Positions 1-9,716 of a stretch of DNA of 64,000 nt are shown piece by piece. The notes below the pieces were generated by a model that saw only the letters and a program-made list of their open reading frames with translations, searched no databases and was not told the DNA's origin. A program made the position numbers and the translations under genes. The stretch is taken from positions 23,234 through 87,233 of the forward strand of contig ML769542.1 in NCBI GenBank assembly GCA_009733575.1. The letters run 5' to 3'. This stretch comes from Gymnopus androsaceus JB14. Its lineage: Eukaryota > Basidiomycota > Agaricomycetes > Agaricales > Omphalotaceae. The first letter of the stretch is position 1. Every line of letters starts with the position of its first letter.

Positions 1-530
1 CCGCACAGCAAACATACGCCGCTGGCTTCGTCGCTCAGATTGCCCCGATGCTGTTCGTCTCCTCAAGGGCCTTTTTGACAGATGTTTTATTCCAGTTAAT
101 GGGACTGATAACTCAGATGAGTTTGTGCAGAGGAAGGGCACGCATCGTGCGTATGTAGCACACGATGGGGGTAAGCTTTCCCCATTCGACACCCACAAAG
201 GGAATTCTACTATCATTTATCGGCCATTGCCTTCCAGTCCTCCTGTCGCGGTCAGATCCAGTTCATTGAAAACGTTCACAGCCCGAAGGCCAGAACACTG
301 GCGTTCGACTTCATGTACGGCCTCATGAGCCCTTGTCCAAGGCGCTTCATGATCCTTTCCTAAAATACCCTCACTTTAATGCCAGGACTTACTCCTCAAC
401 GCTGAGGGAAGCTGAGGATATTATTGAGCTGGATGATGTTGTCTCACCTGCCGCTCGTTACGACTACTCTTATGGACGGTCTGTGTTAGTTAGTCTGTCG
501 AGACAGTGAATCAGCGTTACATGAGTATCT
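1..530 (+). pseudogene. Unidentified broken coding remnant
   Basis: The plus strand reads as protein in pieces that change frame. Positions about 60-190 give a stretch ending near GTHRAYVAHDGG. Positions about 190-350 in another frame give EFYYHLSAIAFQSS followed by IQFIENVHSPKART and FDFMYGLMSPCP. Positions about 330-510 in a further frame give DPFLKYPHFNART and then an acidic stretch ending at a stop. The residue composition looks like real protein, so I take this as a decayed gene with at least two frameshifts. I do not recognise the family. The left end is cut by the window edge. Confidence 0.35.
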
Positions 531-663
531 TCTAGTCTAATTGTTTTATTGTAAAAAATATACCAAGATTTGGATCTACTTCTATATTCCGTTTGACGGT
601 CCGCAGTGACCCAAATCTACAAATCTGAAGGATTCTCCATGGGGGTGGCTCTATGATGGTGAG

Positions 664-1090
664 TTGGCGTTGCTTTTGTGTTTTGAGTTCTATCGATCTG
701 ACCGATATTCTTTAGATGCATACGGTTCGTACATCATCATTTCCTTCGTCACCAGTACTCTGGTCCTTTCCATCGGTGAAACCACCAAGAGACCGGCTTC
801 CTATCTTCCGCCCGCACCCTGTCTGTGCAGCAAATTGGCGACGACACCTTCAGAAAGAGTATAGTTAATGTGACAACGAATAAACGACAGGTCGTTGTTG
901 CTGTGAGCTCGGCCGAGTTGGTGTATTTCGAGTTGGATTTGGAGGGTCAACTGAACGAATACCAGGATCAGAAAGCTATGGGTAGTACGGTGCTGGCGTT
1001 GAGTATCGCGGAGCGTAGATTGGATCGTAACTACTAGAGGAACAGGCTTTAGTATCAAAGATCGGACCCTCGAAGTCGCTGAGAACAAAG
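664..1090 (+). pseudogene. SF3B3/RSE1 splicing factor fragment (pseudogene)
   Basis: Two overlapping frames encode pieces of splicing factor 3B subunit 3 (RSE1), a beta-propeller scaffold of the U2 snRNP. Positions about 715-785 give the SF3B3-like AYGSYIIISFVTSTLVLSIG. After a frame change, 860-1010 gives KRQVVVAVSSAELVYFELD and then GQLNEYQDQKAMGSTV, matching the part of SF3B3 that normally reads RQVVIAL..GELVYFE.D..GQLNEY. The two pieces lie in the expected order but in different frames, and the linker between them is shorter than in the family. Flanking SF3B3 sequence is absent, so this is a captured or decayed exon fragment. Identification rests on remembered family sequence. Confidence 0.75.
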
Positions 1091-1124
1091 ATTACGTCGG
1101 CCCTCCAGTGTATCATTGACACCA

Positions 1125-1160
1125 AACGCAGCTGCGTCTGGCCAGCGACGCAGCTGCGTT
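1125..1160. repeat. Perfect 14-bp hairpin
   Basis: AACGCAGCTGCGTC at 1125-1138 is followed by an 8-nt loop and by its exact reverse complement at 1147-1160. Each arm itself contains the palindrome ACGCAGCTGCGT. It lies just downstream of the SF3B3 fragment and has no obvious gene context. Confidence 0.8.
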
Positions 1161-1900
1161 ATTTCAACTTGTATAGAAGTTCACGTTTTGACTGGACTTT
1201 TAATGTTTGTGAAAGGTCAGTAGAAATCTATCGTTTCGTCTTACGTTCCGGCTTCCCTGATACCTCAAGTTTTCAGAGCCCTTTCTGCTCATCGGATTGA
1301 TTCGCATTCACTTGGGTGAAAAGGCTAACAGAAAGTTGACTCGAAAAGTCAGCTTTCGACTCTCAGGGAATCTTACATTCCAGGCTGAGATTCCTCTCGT
1401 CTGATTCTTTGTTTAAAACAACAGATTTACAATGTGCTTTTGCCATAGTTGAAATATCATATTCCCGTTGATATTTTTAAATTTCGAATACATTAGAGAA
1501 AATATCTACTTCTTACTTGAGAATTCACTCGGCGAATTTTTTTCTAAATCCCGTGTGCATGTGATTACCAGTTATCCTGCCTCCCACACTTGATAACCAT
1601 CCATCAGGCCCTCCCGACGACTTACACAGCCACCCTACAGTATATAAGTAGACACCCTGGGTCCATGCACCCTAGTCTGTTATTACCATTGTTACCAAAT
1701 TGATCCTGTTTTGCTTCTGTCTCTGTCTCTGTCTCTCTGTTTCTGTCTGTTCTAACCAGTTGTGCCTTCCAAGCTCCGTTTGAAGGCTCACTGTCATCTG
1801 CATTGACTGCGAGGCTCTGTCCGTAGATACCAAATCTATGTCCAGAGCTCACTGTCTTCTATCTCTGTTTACAACTTTACGACCAAAGCTCCCCGGGAGC
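1161..1900. other. Gene-free stretch with CTGTCT microsatellite
   Basis: I see no supported gene here. The stretch holds a TATA-like motif (TATATAAG, near 1640) and a short run of TCTGTC repeats near 1716-1750. The TATA-like motif followed by pyrimidine-rich sequence could be the start of a decayed LTR promoter, but no second LTR or gag-pol is visible in the window. Confidence 0.4.
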
Positions 1901-1941
1901 TTCCTATTTGGATTTTGCTACCTCTAGAACCTCTGGCACCA

Positions 1942-2063
1942 TCCGCTTTCACTCAATTCCATCCGCTCCCACGCTATTTCCGTCTGCTTTTGCGCTATTC
2001 CGTCCGCTTTCACCCCATTCCATCCGCTCCCATGCTATTTCCATCCGCATTTGCTGTATTCCA
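1942..2063. repeat. Degenerate 61-bp tandem repeat, two units
   Basis: A unit beginning TCCGCTTTCAC and containing CCATCCGCTCCCA starts at 1942 and again at 2003, about 61 bp apart. Within each unit, TTCCATCCGC-like submotifs recur. An open frame of 178 codons crosses the region, but its Pro/Ser/Phe-rich translation is explained by the repeat, so I do not call a gene. Confidence 0.6.
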
Positions 2064-2562
2064 CCCACATTATCCATATTTGGACTTATTACACCTTTTT
2101 TGGACCACCCCTTCATCCATATTCCATCCGCTTCCACTCATTTCTGGTTGTTGGACCACAATACCACCTGCTTCCTCCTGATTATGTCATTGGGTGGCCC
2201 GTACACTGTTCCTTGCACCTCTGAGGCTTGTACTGTTCCATACAGCACTCATACTACTGTCCAGACCCACCTTATGGCATGGTTACCCTGGGTGGTTGCA
2301 TTTGGTCTCCACCTACATCTAGGTGCGAGACATTCGGGATACATTGGTTCAAGATCTGTTTTGTGTACTGGGTCTCACACATACAGTGTAATTAAAAGTG
2401 AGTTAATTGTTGGACTATACTCTGCCCAGTACAGTGCGCTTTGACCTTTCTTATATGGAACATTACTTTTCTACTTATTTACCCAGCTGCTGCATTTCCA
2501 CTTACATACACCAATCTTATGATTGGCCTATATAGCTAGCATAGTAACTTCTGACTCCCTCA

Positions 2563-2700
2563 GTTGAACCACAACTACATGCCCAACTGAGGTGAGCTTT
2601 ACTTTTTACTTATTACCCATTACTCATATTACTTTTAGCTTATATATTTACCTAATAGGTATGGTACAATATAGTTGAACCATGACTATGTGCCCAACTG
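2563..2700. repeat. Short direct repeat, possible LTR boundary
   Basis: AGTTGAACCACAACTACATG followed by CCCAACTGA at about 2563-2590 recurs with small changes at about 2674-2701. After the second copy the plus strand reads LEAKTKALDGQVPQMHHDRF, which looks protein-like but is soon broken by stops. This could be the edge of a degenerate retrotransposon. Nothing confirms it. Confidence 0.3.
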
Positions 2701-3653
2701 ACACTGGAGGCAAAGACCAAGGCACTTGATGGACAAGTGCCTCAAATGCACCATGACAGGTTCCTTCATGAGGGCTATATGTAGCCTTGACATAGCCAGC
2801 ATCCCCTCTGGACTTGTCTTGATTGCATCTGGATGATGCAAGGAACTGAGTGATAGAGGCTCACCCAAGAGGCATCAGATCTCACAGATCTCCACAGACT
2901 GTTGGCTAATGGCGGGAGCAATTTCTGTTGTTCCGAAAGATGGTCATGTGCCAGTTTGAGAACGTTTTTCGCGTTCGCGTTCGACGCATCGACACATTAC
3001 ACCCAGTTATTCTCCGTATCTTTACATCCTCCCATGCTGAGGGGCTGCCCTGAGCCACCAACAAGGAAAACATTCCTCAGCAGTCCAACCAAAAGTTTCC
3101 TCATTCAGTCTCACCATCTGCATCACCTACTCAAGCCTACAAAACCAGAAAGATAATGACTACTACTCAATCCTTCCACATATAGCATTTCACAATCATA
3201 TATAGCTCACATATACATAGAATTTTGCCATTGCTTCATACTTTGTCAATACCATCAGCGATTCTTGAGTGATTCTTACATACAGCGTCTTGCATAACAC
3301 TGTGAGAGCCGAAGCACATGAAAATCATGGTCTAGTGATATGATTTGAATGAATCATCTCCTTTTCACTGAAATAAATATTCATGCTCCTTGTATAATTC
3401 AAGACACTTTCTATGAATTACACTCCATGGGCGCAACTTGATTGTTTCATGGAAAATTTCATGATATTAATTATATATATTATTTCCTTCCAGGACCCTG
3501 ACTTCGAACATTCATGGTTTTCCATGTGAAAATCTGTTTCATAATATTTTCGTAATTTATTGAATAGTTCAAATCATGGAAATGCAAATGAAGTTCAATG
3601 TATACACCATGAAATAATGCTATATACCCTATGTAACTCTATCTTATTATGAA

Positions 3654-3745
3654 GCTATCTTGGCGCAGTGGTAGAACCCGCATGCGCGAAGCCTGGGCGC
3701 TTACAGGTACGCATGTTCGTGGAGTCGAGAGTTCGAACCATGGTG
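3654..3745 (+). repeat. tRNA-derived (SINE-like) head
   Basis: The sequence has an A-box-like TGGCGCAGTGGTAGA at 3661-3675 and a B-box-like GTTCGAACC at 3731-3739, spaced as in a tRNA gene. The acceptor and T stems do not pair properly, so this is not a working tRNA. A tRNA-derived SINE head inside the mariner-type element is the best reading. No poly-A or T-rich tail is defined. Confidence 0.5.
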
Positions 3746-4125
3746 TTGTATATCAAAACTAGACTAACTATGTAGTAGTATAGTATTGTAGTTGTAGTTA
3801 AGCTAAGTGTATATACATAGTTACTATTGAGCTATTGTACTTAAGACTAGTAAAAAGTACGATCAAACTAGTGGCAGACTATAGGTTTGTCACTAGTATT
3901 ATTTCGCTTCGTTTACAGACAAATCAGGTCAAATGAGATGTAATTCATAGACTGCTCCATGAAAAGAGAACATTAAAACGTCAAATTTGCACATGAATTA
4001 TTCCGAGCAAAATCATGGAGACTTCTATGAATATCAGTGTCAATCCAATAAAAATCAAGCACTCCTCAATGAATTTTAGGTGAACTTGGAACATGAAAAT
4101 CATGTTCCTTGACTGTCACAGTGTA

Positions 4126-4316
4126 AAGGTTTACCACTTCATGATTTTTTTCAACGCTTGTGATGACCCTGCGTCCAATACAGTCAACCCTCGTTGTTAT
4201 TTATTTTACAGGGGCACACCTTGTGGCACATAGAAAATAAATAATAATGAGGGTCAACTGTATTGGATCCTGCAGGGTCATCACAAGTGTTGAAAGATCA
4301 TGAAGCGGTAAACCTT
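4126..4316. mobile_element. Nested palindromic MITE, TA duplication
   Basis: A 191-bp near-perfect palindrome begins AAGGTTTACCACTTCATGAT and ends with the inverse. The arms are about 80 bp and differ by a few substitutions and small indels around a short loop. TA occurs on both sides (4124-4125, 4317-4318). It interrupts the right terminal repeat of the larger element at 3283-4330, so it inserted later. Confidence 0.8.
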
Positions 4317-4372
4317 TATGCAAGACGCTGTATCCGACATATCCCAACATATTCCGCCATCATTCTCACGAC

Positions 4373-4805
4373 TAGTGTTGCCGCGGCTTGGCTTGAAAAT
4401 CTCTAGCCAAGCCATCTGAAGCCGATACAGAAAAAACCTCGCCAGAGAAGGAATGGTGGATTTAGATGGTACTGTATCTACCTCTCCACTATGTACATGG
4501 TGAAAGAACTTGAAATGGATCAATTTCGCGCTCGTCGCTATTAAAATGTAAACATGATGGGCGCTAATTGGTCCCTTGACAACGTCGACGGCGTTTTGCT
4601 CATTGATGAGCATGTTTTTCTCACCGCTCTGGTGGTAGGGAGATTCGATGAGGGCTCTAGAGTACCTCGGGATCATTGACCTTTGCTCTTTTCTTCATTA
4701 TTTCTCATAAGCCGTTGCAAGCTGGATGGGTAAATGCGGCTGGCGGCTCGGCTCGGCTCGGCTTGCCGGCTCGAGCCAAATTTTGCCCGAGCCGCGGCAA
4801 CACTA
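4373..4805. mobile_element. hAT-type MITE with 8-bp target duplication
   Basis: The terminal inverted repeat TAGTGTTGCCGCGGCT is exact at both ends. CTCACGAC is directly repeated at 4365-4372 and 4806-4813, an 8-bp duplication as expected for hAT elements. The subterminal right side carries a GGCTCG run (4742-4765). There is no transposase; the reading frames inside it are not supported as genes. It starts only 42 bp after the mariner-type element. Confidence 0.85.
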
Positions 4806-4814
4806 CTCACGACC

Positions 4815-6166
4815 CCACTACTCACGACCCCCCCCTAGCCGACGGCTATGGCGATCCGTGGAATCTGACGCCTCTTGGGCTCACCGAGGAAAGACTTAAA
4901 AAAACCAATGTAAAATTGGCGGCGACGAGAGTCAGGATCAAGACAACTGAGCACCTAGATACTGAGTCTCTCGCCGTGCTCAGCTTATCCTCTGATAAGC
5001 GCGCGTTGCTAGCGTCTTTCGCGCTGGCGTGAGAATGTTAAAAAACGACGCGTGCCATCGGAGCAACTGGGTTTGGAAAACAGCCTCAAAGCTACCAAGA
5101 GGATGCAATGCTTGAGTCAAGAGTCTTTGTCAAGTTGGGATCCTGAGTTTTCGAACTGCAAGCGATAACCCAATAGGCCAGAGTCGGTCATACAGAGTTC
5201 AAGACTCAAGTCTAAGGCATAGGCCTATATAGGCGCCCATGCCTTTCTCTTGACCTCATGATACCGCGTTTTATCAATCCTCATCTTGCTCACGCACCAA
5301 CAGAAAAAACTTCACGCGAAATTGCATTGCAGGATGCTGACGGCCAATTCCCCTCCGAAGGAAATCCCCCTGATGTCGATTCAGAAGAACGTCTGCTACT
5401 TTTGAACAAACTCCACAAGCGGCTACAGGATTCGCTGGATTTTGTAGTCGAAGGCCATAAATCTCGCAAACGAAGAAAACTTTCAGAGTCTCAGACTCAG
5501 GCGCAGCCCGTCGCCTCACCGGAGCCAATTCGTTCGTATATTGCATTATCGTCCGCCTACACGTATTGACTTTTTTATCACAGTATTCAAGCTAATATCA
5601 AGAGAAGAAAAGCTCATCAACATTGAACCTGGTCCTCCGAAACCTCCACCTTGGTACGCAAGTTCTCTCAGTTCTCTCAGAAACTAAACAGAACTTGACT
5701 CCTTATTGCAGTTATCGAGAACCGACGTACGAAGACTCGGAGAAGTATGCGGTGAGGAGACGCGAACGTTCACAGGCTGTTGCTGTCGATTTTGCATGGG
5801 TGATGCGGGAGTCCCATAAAACACAGCTGGTCCGTTCTCAGCCTTTCTATCTTATGACTTGTATTGATCTGCTACTAGCCATTTCCTTCTTGGAGTTCCA
5901 GAGTAATGCAAGCTACAACCGCAGAGCCAATTGCGACTTCTCCGATCATAATCCTACAACACTTACAACCACTCAAAAAAACTCGACCTCCTGTTCCCGT
6001 AGAAATGCTGGCTCATCACCCGTATGCTGTTGGTGCTTCGCCACATCCCGATGCTCAAAGGAAGTTACAGAAGGATATTCCATTGGTAGATGTTACCATT
6101 CGGTCATTGAAGACGGACCTACCAGCTCGAAAGCGAAAGCGCAAACGACGGAGGAGTAAACCATAG
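4815..6166 (+). pseudogene. Unidentified basic nuclear protein gene, copy 1 (rearranged)
   Basis: Exon-like pieces lie in order. 4815-5031 ends in LSSDKRALLASFALA. About 5330-5540 contains LLLLNKLHKRLQDSLDFVV and SRKRRKLSESQ. 5583-5650 gives FKLISREEKLINIEPGPPKP. 5712-5832 gives YREPTYEDSEKYAVRRRER and DFAWVMRESHKTQ. 5906-6166 ends in the lysine/arginine tail KRKRKRRRSKP. Candidate introns of about 50-70 nt separate them. The basic tail suggests a nuclear protein. I do not recognise the family with confidence; a chromatin-complex subunit is only a guess. The N-terminus is missing next to the hAT MITE. A second, differently broken copy lies at 18080-19190; copy 1 keeps the C-terminal frame that copy 2 has lost. 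Confidence 0.5.
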
Positions 6167-6235
6167 CAATTCGTATGTCTGTACAATCCCTTAATTTACA
6201 ACAATAAGAATCATGCTGTTTAGTGCTGCTCCGTT

Positions 6236-7290
6236 CTATCCATCTCTATTTTTCTCGGAATGACTATCCAATAATCCCCATGTCTCCACACACTCTAACG
6301 GAGACCTAAACACCCTCAACGTTATTTGAAAAGGTATCAATGCTCGTGCTTTATACAACCGCATCTGCAGTTCATATCTCTTCCTTTCTGCATCTGTCAT
6401 CCGCGCGACAGTACTCGATCTCTTTGACTTGAACGAGGGAGCATCTGAATGCGTGCTCCAATGGGTGCGGCGAGCGGAGCCGTAGTAGGTGTTGGAGAGA
6501 GAACCGCAGCAGTTGAGCCATTCAACGGAGGACTTGTTGAAATCGGTCAAACTTCCTCCAAGGCCAAATGATAACACAGAAGATTACGAAGTGAAACTCC
6601 TAGAACGAGAATTCCAGAGCCTAAATCACTCTGAAGATGGAGAGTCTACACATTCGGGCCCGTCGTCCTCACGTTCTAGTTCAATCTATGATCTACCAAG
6701 CAAAGACTCCCATTCACCAGAATCTTCGTTCGGGACGGCAAAGAACGTGGCTGCAGATGAGATTCGAAAGCTACATGCCAACCTCGAATCTCGTTTACAA
6801 CCTTTATGGTCCTCCGTCGTACCCAACAGAACAGTTCGTCTCCGTCTCTACACTTCACTTCACCTCGACGACAATCCTTCAGTGGATAAAGCTGGGGTAC
6901 TCGAGCTTCTCAATGCCTTTCCGGATTCCAAATTCCTTCTAGTCGGAGACTCTGGGGAACAAGACCTCGAATTGTACACTGAGTTAGGTGTTTTAGACCT
7001 CACTTGGAACGTCTACTGACCTATTTTGCGACAGGCTGGCTAAAGAGAGATCTAGCCAGATTTATTCACGATACAGGCAGTGGCGAAACTTTGGACGATT
7101 CTACTGGTGCAAAATCTCACTACGATCTGCCCCGTCTAGTCTAGACACTTCCGGAGAGTTCCCTCGACTGACCCCCTTGTACACTACCTACTCCGCTCGC
7201 TCGAGGAGAATACCTCTTAGTGCAGGCCCCAAGTCCACACACTGTTTTACCTCAAAATCTATTACTGCAGAACCTGAACCACTCATGATT
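6236..7290. pseudogene. APP1-like phosphatidate phosphatase pseudogene, inverted and deleted
   Basis: This is a scrambled copy of the APP1 gene at 19274-21596. The C-terminal exon lies on the minus strand (6236-6480, ending ...CVETWGLLDSH). From about 6488 the body continues on the plus strand (SVKLPPRPNDNTEDYEV onward), so an inversion separates the two. Near 6886 the reading jumps from the linker region straight to AGVLELLNAFPDSKFLLVGD. The middle exon carrying the catalytic DxDxT motif is therefore deleted. Sequence to about 7290 still matches the downstream exon. The product cannot be a phosphatase. Confidence 0.85.
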
Positions 7291-7299
7291 TATTGCTCG

Positions 7300-8590
7300 T
7301 AGACAATGGCAGGCTCGCTTCAACTTTACAGCTCGAGCGCGAGGGCTAATCTTACGAGTAACCTCTAGTCACATAGATCAAGATCTATGGCTATGAAAAG
7401 TATAAATTTTGCAGTATGTCTGCATCATAGCTAGTAGTAGTAGTACCGGCTGCGACCAATAATCTGAATCGGTAATCTATACCTGTAACCCTCTCCGACG
7501 CCATTACCATTACCTTCCTCTCCAGATCGATATCCATATTCACTACCATGGTACTGTCCCATCACATTCTCAGAGTCACGGTTCTCATCACGGTCCCCAA
7601 CAGCTCGCGTTTGCCACTCTACGCCCCCAACCCGGGTGACGTCGCCCACGCGTAGCAGCATTGGTAGGAACATCACCAATATTTCCGTAGTGCTGCGTCT
7701 GAATATGATTATCCCGCTGGTTTCTTCCGAAGCTAAACGCCTCCTTGCCAAGTGCAGCAATCGCATTCACTGACGGCCCTCCTCCCCTCCCCCCTTCCAC
7801 ACCTCTGGGGTATTTAGTTACTACTCCATTATACCTACCACCATCACCATTTGTCGATGAAACAGCTGCTGGCGTTATCGGTCTCCGGGCTATGGCGTTT
7901 AGGTCTTTTTCGGGGCTCTGTTGTCCTCCTCTTGGAGTGTATCCATAAACGTTCCCATGATTCCACCTCCGCGATTGATCGTTCACCAAGTACTTGCCAA
8001 GACCACAATAGAGGATTCATATTCGAATAATTCCGTATCAACCACGCCTCACCCCTCGTTACCAGCGGACGAGCGGGAGGAGTAAGTGTGGTATCGACAC
8101 GGACGTTCACTAATATACCTACTCACCTCCAAACCAGCAAGGACTGGAAAGTGATGGAATGTTTGAGAGATGTATTTCAGGGCTGCGGTGCGTACGCCAT
8201 TCCCTTCCATTTCCATTTCTCCATCTCTAAGGAAGATTCGGATTCTAACAAAGTATATCGCGTTCAATAGACCTCACCTCCTTGAGCAATAATCAAGATT
8301 ACCTTAAAGTTGGGCTCGTATCTGAAACAGAGGCAAGCAAGTCGATAGATGTGTCTATGGGTGTATCGAGTCACAGCCTTGACCAACACTCAAACCACCT
8401 CTTGTCTGAATCGGGGGCAACCAAGTTGATGAACGAGCCTATGTATGTATTGGCTATGGTTCTTGATGAACAGGTACGTGTGCTCGTCCCTTTCATCCAT
8501 ATGTCACTCGCCTCTTCCCTTCTTATCCTATCTCCCTCCTCTTCCTTCCTCTACTCTTCACTAAATTGCTGCAAATCCTCCCCCCTCCTC
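7300..8590. other. Low-complexity stretch without a supported gene
   Basis: A TAG microsatellite sits near 7432-7443. Minus-strand frames of 111-133 codons between 7431 and 7989 are rich in Gly, Arg and Asn and match nothing I know. The plus strand 8282-8480 reads as soluble protein (SKSIDVSMGVSSHSLDQHSN) and could be upstream debris of the tRNA-synthetase fragment that follows, but there is no motif to prove it. Confidence 0.35.
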
Positions 8591-8599
8591 CCTCTCCCC

Positions 8600-9295
8600 C
8601 AGCTCATTAAATCATCTCGCCATGCACTGGGGTTCTTTCACGACGTGCATCATCTTCACATTCGGGGTCCGATACGCTTACATGCGTGACGGAATATATG
8701 CCAGACTCGATTATCAACTTCGTAGGGAAGATTACGCAGAATGAGTTTGTATATGAGGCAGAGGGGAGCGTGTATTTCAACATGAGAGCGTTCGATGGGG
8801 AGAAGGACATGCGTATGCCCAGCTGGAGCTGTGGAGTGAGGGAAGTTGTGGGAAGGGAAGGGGGGGAGGTGAGTCTCTCTCTCTGCCTGGCTCTAACGAC
8901 TAATTAACGAATCTATCATCTAGGAGCCTCCTCCAAACCCTCACCCGTCGTTTGCCCTCAGATTTCGCCCTCTGGAAAGCCCCAGACCCTTCGAACCCTC
9001 CTGGGATTCCCCTTCGGGACCAGGGAGACCCCGATAACATTTCGAATGTTTGGTTATGTTATGGCTAGTGCCGTGCTGGTATACATTCGGAGGGAGTGGA
9101 TTTGGCGTGGCTGCATCGTGAGATGGCGCTGAGTGAGGTGAGTCCGAAATTCGAATTATGCTCCATCCATACTTCGAGGACATTAAAAGGATTTGGTTCT
9201 GAGGACACTGGGATGTGGTAATGACGAGTAATACGTTGCGTTGCGTTGCTTGTAGGCATACCATGGATGACCGAGAATTTTATTACAATTGATGT
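8600..9295 (+). pseudogene. Cysteinyl-tRNA synthetase fragment (pseudogene)
   Basis: The plus strand carries successive pieces of the class I cysteinyl-tRNA synthetase catalytic domain. VTEYMPDSIINFVGKI and EGSVYFNMRAFDGEKD lie at 8683-8800. After an intron-like gap come LPSDFALWKAPDPSNP and SWDSPSGPGRPR (8945-9030). HSEGVDLAWLHREMALSE is at about 9083-9138. ENFITID near 9273-9293 corresponds to the region after KMSKS. The order is as in the enzyme, but at least three frame changes occur, and in FHDVHHLHIRGP (from about 8637) the frame breaks before VTEY. The KMSKS lysines are gone. It is decayed, as are its neighbours. Confidence 0.8.
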
Positions 9296-9716
9296 AAGTA
9301 TGTTCCAAGTCCTTCCTCCCTCTTTTCTTTGCTCCTCCTTCGTTCGTTCATGTTCCTTCTTACATTCATCTTTCATTCATTCATTTGTTTCGTAGTTGAG
9401 TGGAAATCAAAACACACTCCTGAGTGAAAAGCACTGATCTACCTCCCAGAAATGATATGAAGGGACCAAGTAGTAAGTAGAGTAGTTGAATACAAGAGTT
9501 TGAAGTATGTATTATCATGAACTTCGGTATCAGTAGTTGAATACTGTACCAGAATTAAGGTGAATAAATCTTCCCAAAATACAGCAGAACACTAGTGAAC
9601 ACAAAAACATAGATCAATCACAAAATATTTTACTGAAACTTTGATGTCAAAAATTGGAGAGAATCTCAAAACAGAACAGGAATTCAGTGACAAAACTTGG
9701 AAGAAATCAAGCACTT

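Larger units (their letters stand above)
3283..4330. mobile_element. Tc1/mariner-type non-autonomous element, TA duplication
   Basis: The left end CAGCGTCTTGCATAA (from 3283) is the exact inverse of the right end ending at 4330. Both ends are flanked by TA (3281-3282 and 4331-4332), the target duplication of Tc1/mariner elements. The left terminal repeat continues into CACTGTGAGAGCCGAAG. On the right, the corresponding CTTGACTGTCACAGTG is separated from the tip by a nested 191-bp insertion (4126-4316). Without the insertion the element is about 855 bp. It has no transposase ORF. The interior is AT-rich and contains a tRNA-like segment at 3654-3745. Confidence 0.75.

Noticed and set aside
1908..2444. 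178-codon open frame read as a possible protein
   Set aside because: Its Pro/Ser/Phe/His pattern is produced by the 61-bp tandem repeat and changes smoothly with the repeat; there is no domain, start context or splice support.
3654..3745. Functional tRNA gene
   Set aside because: A and B boxes are present, but acceptor and T stems do not pair and the anticodon arm is not of normal size.
9065..9376. 103-codon minus-strand frame
   Set aside because: It is antisense to the CysRS fragment and rich in low-complexity Lys/Glu.
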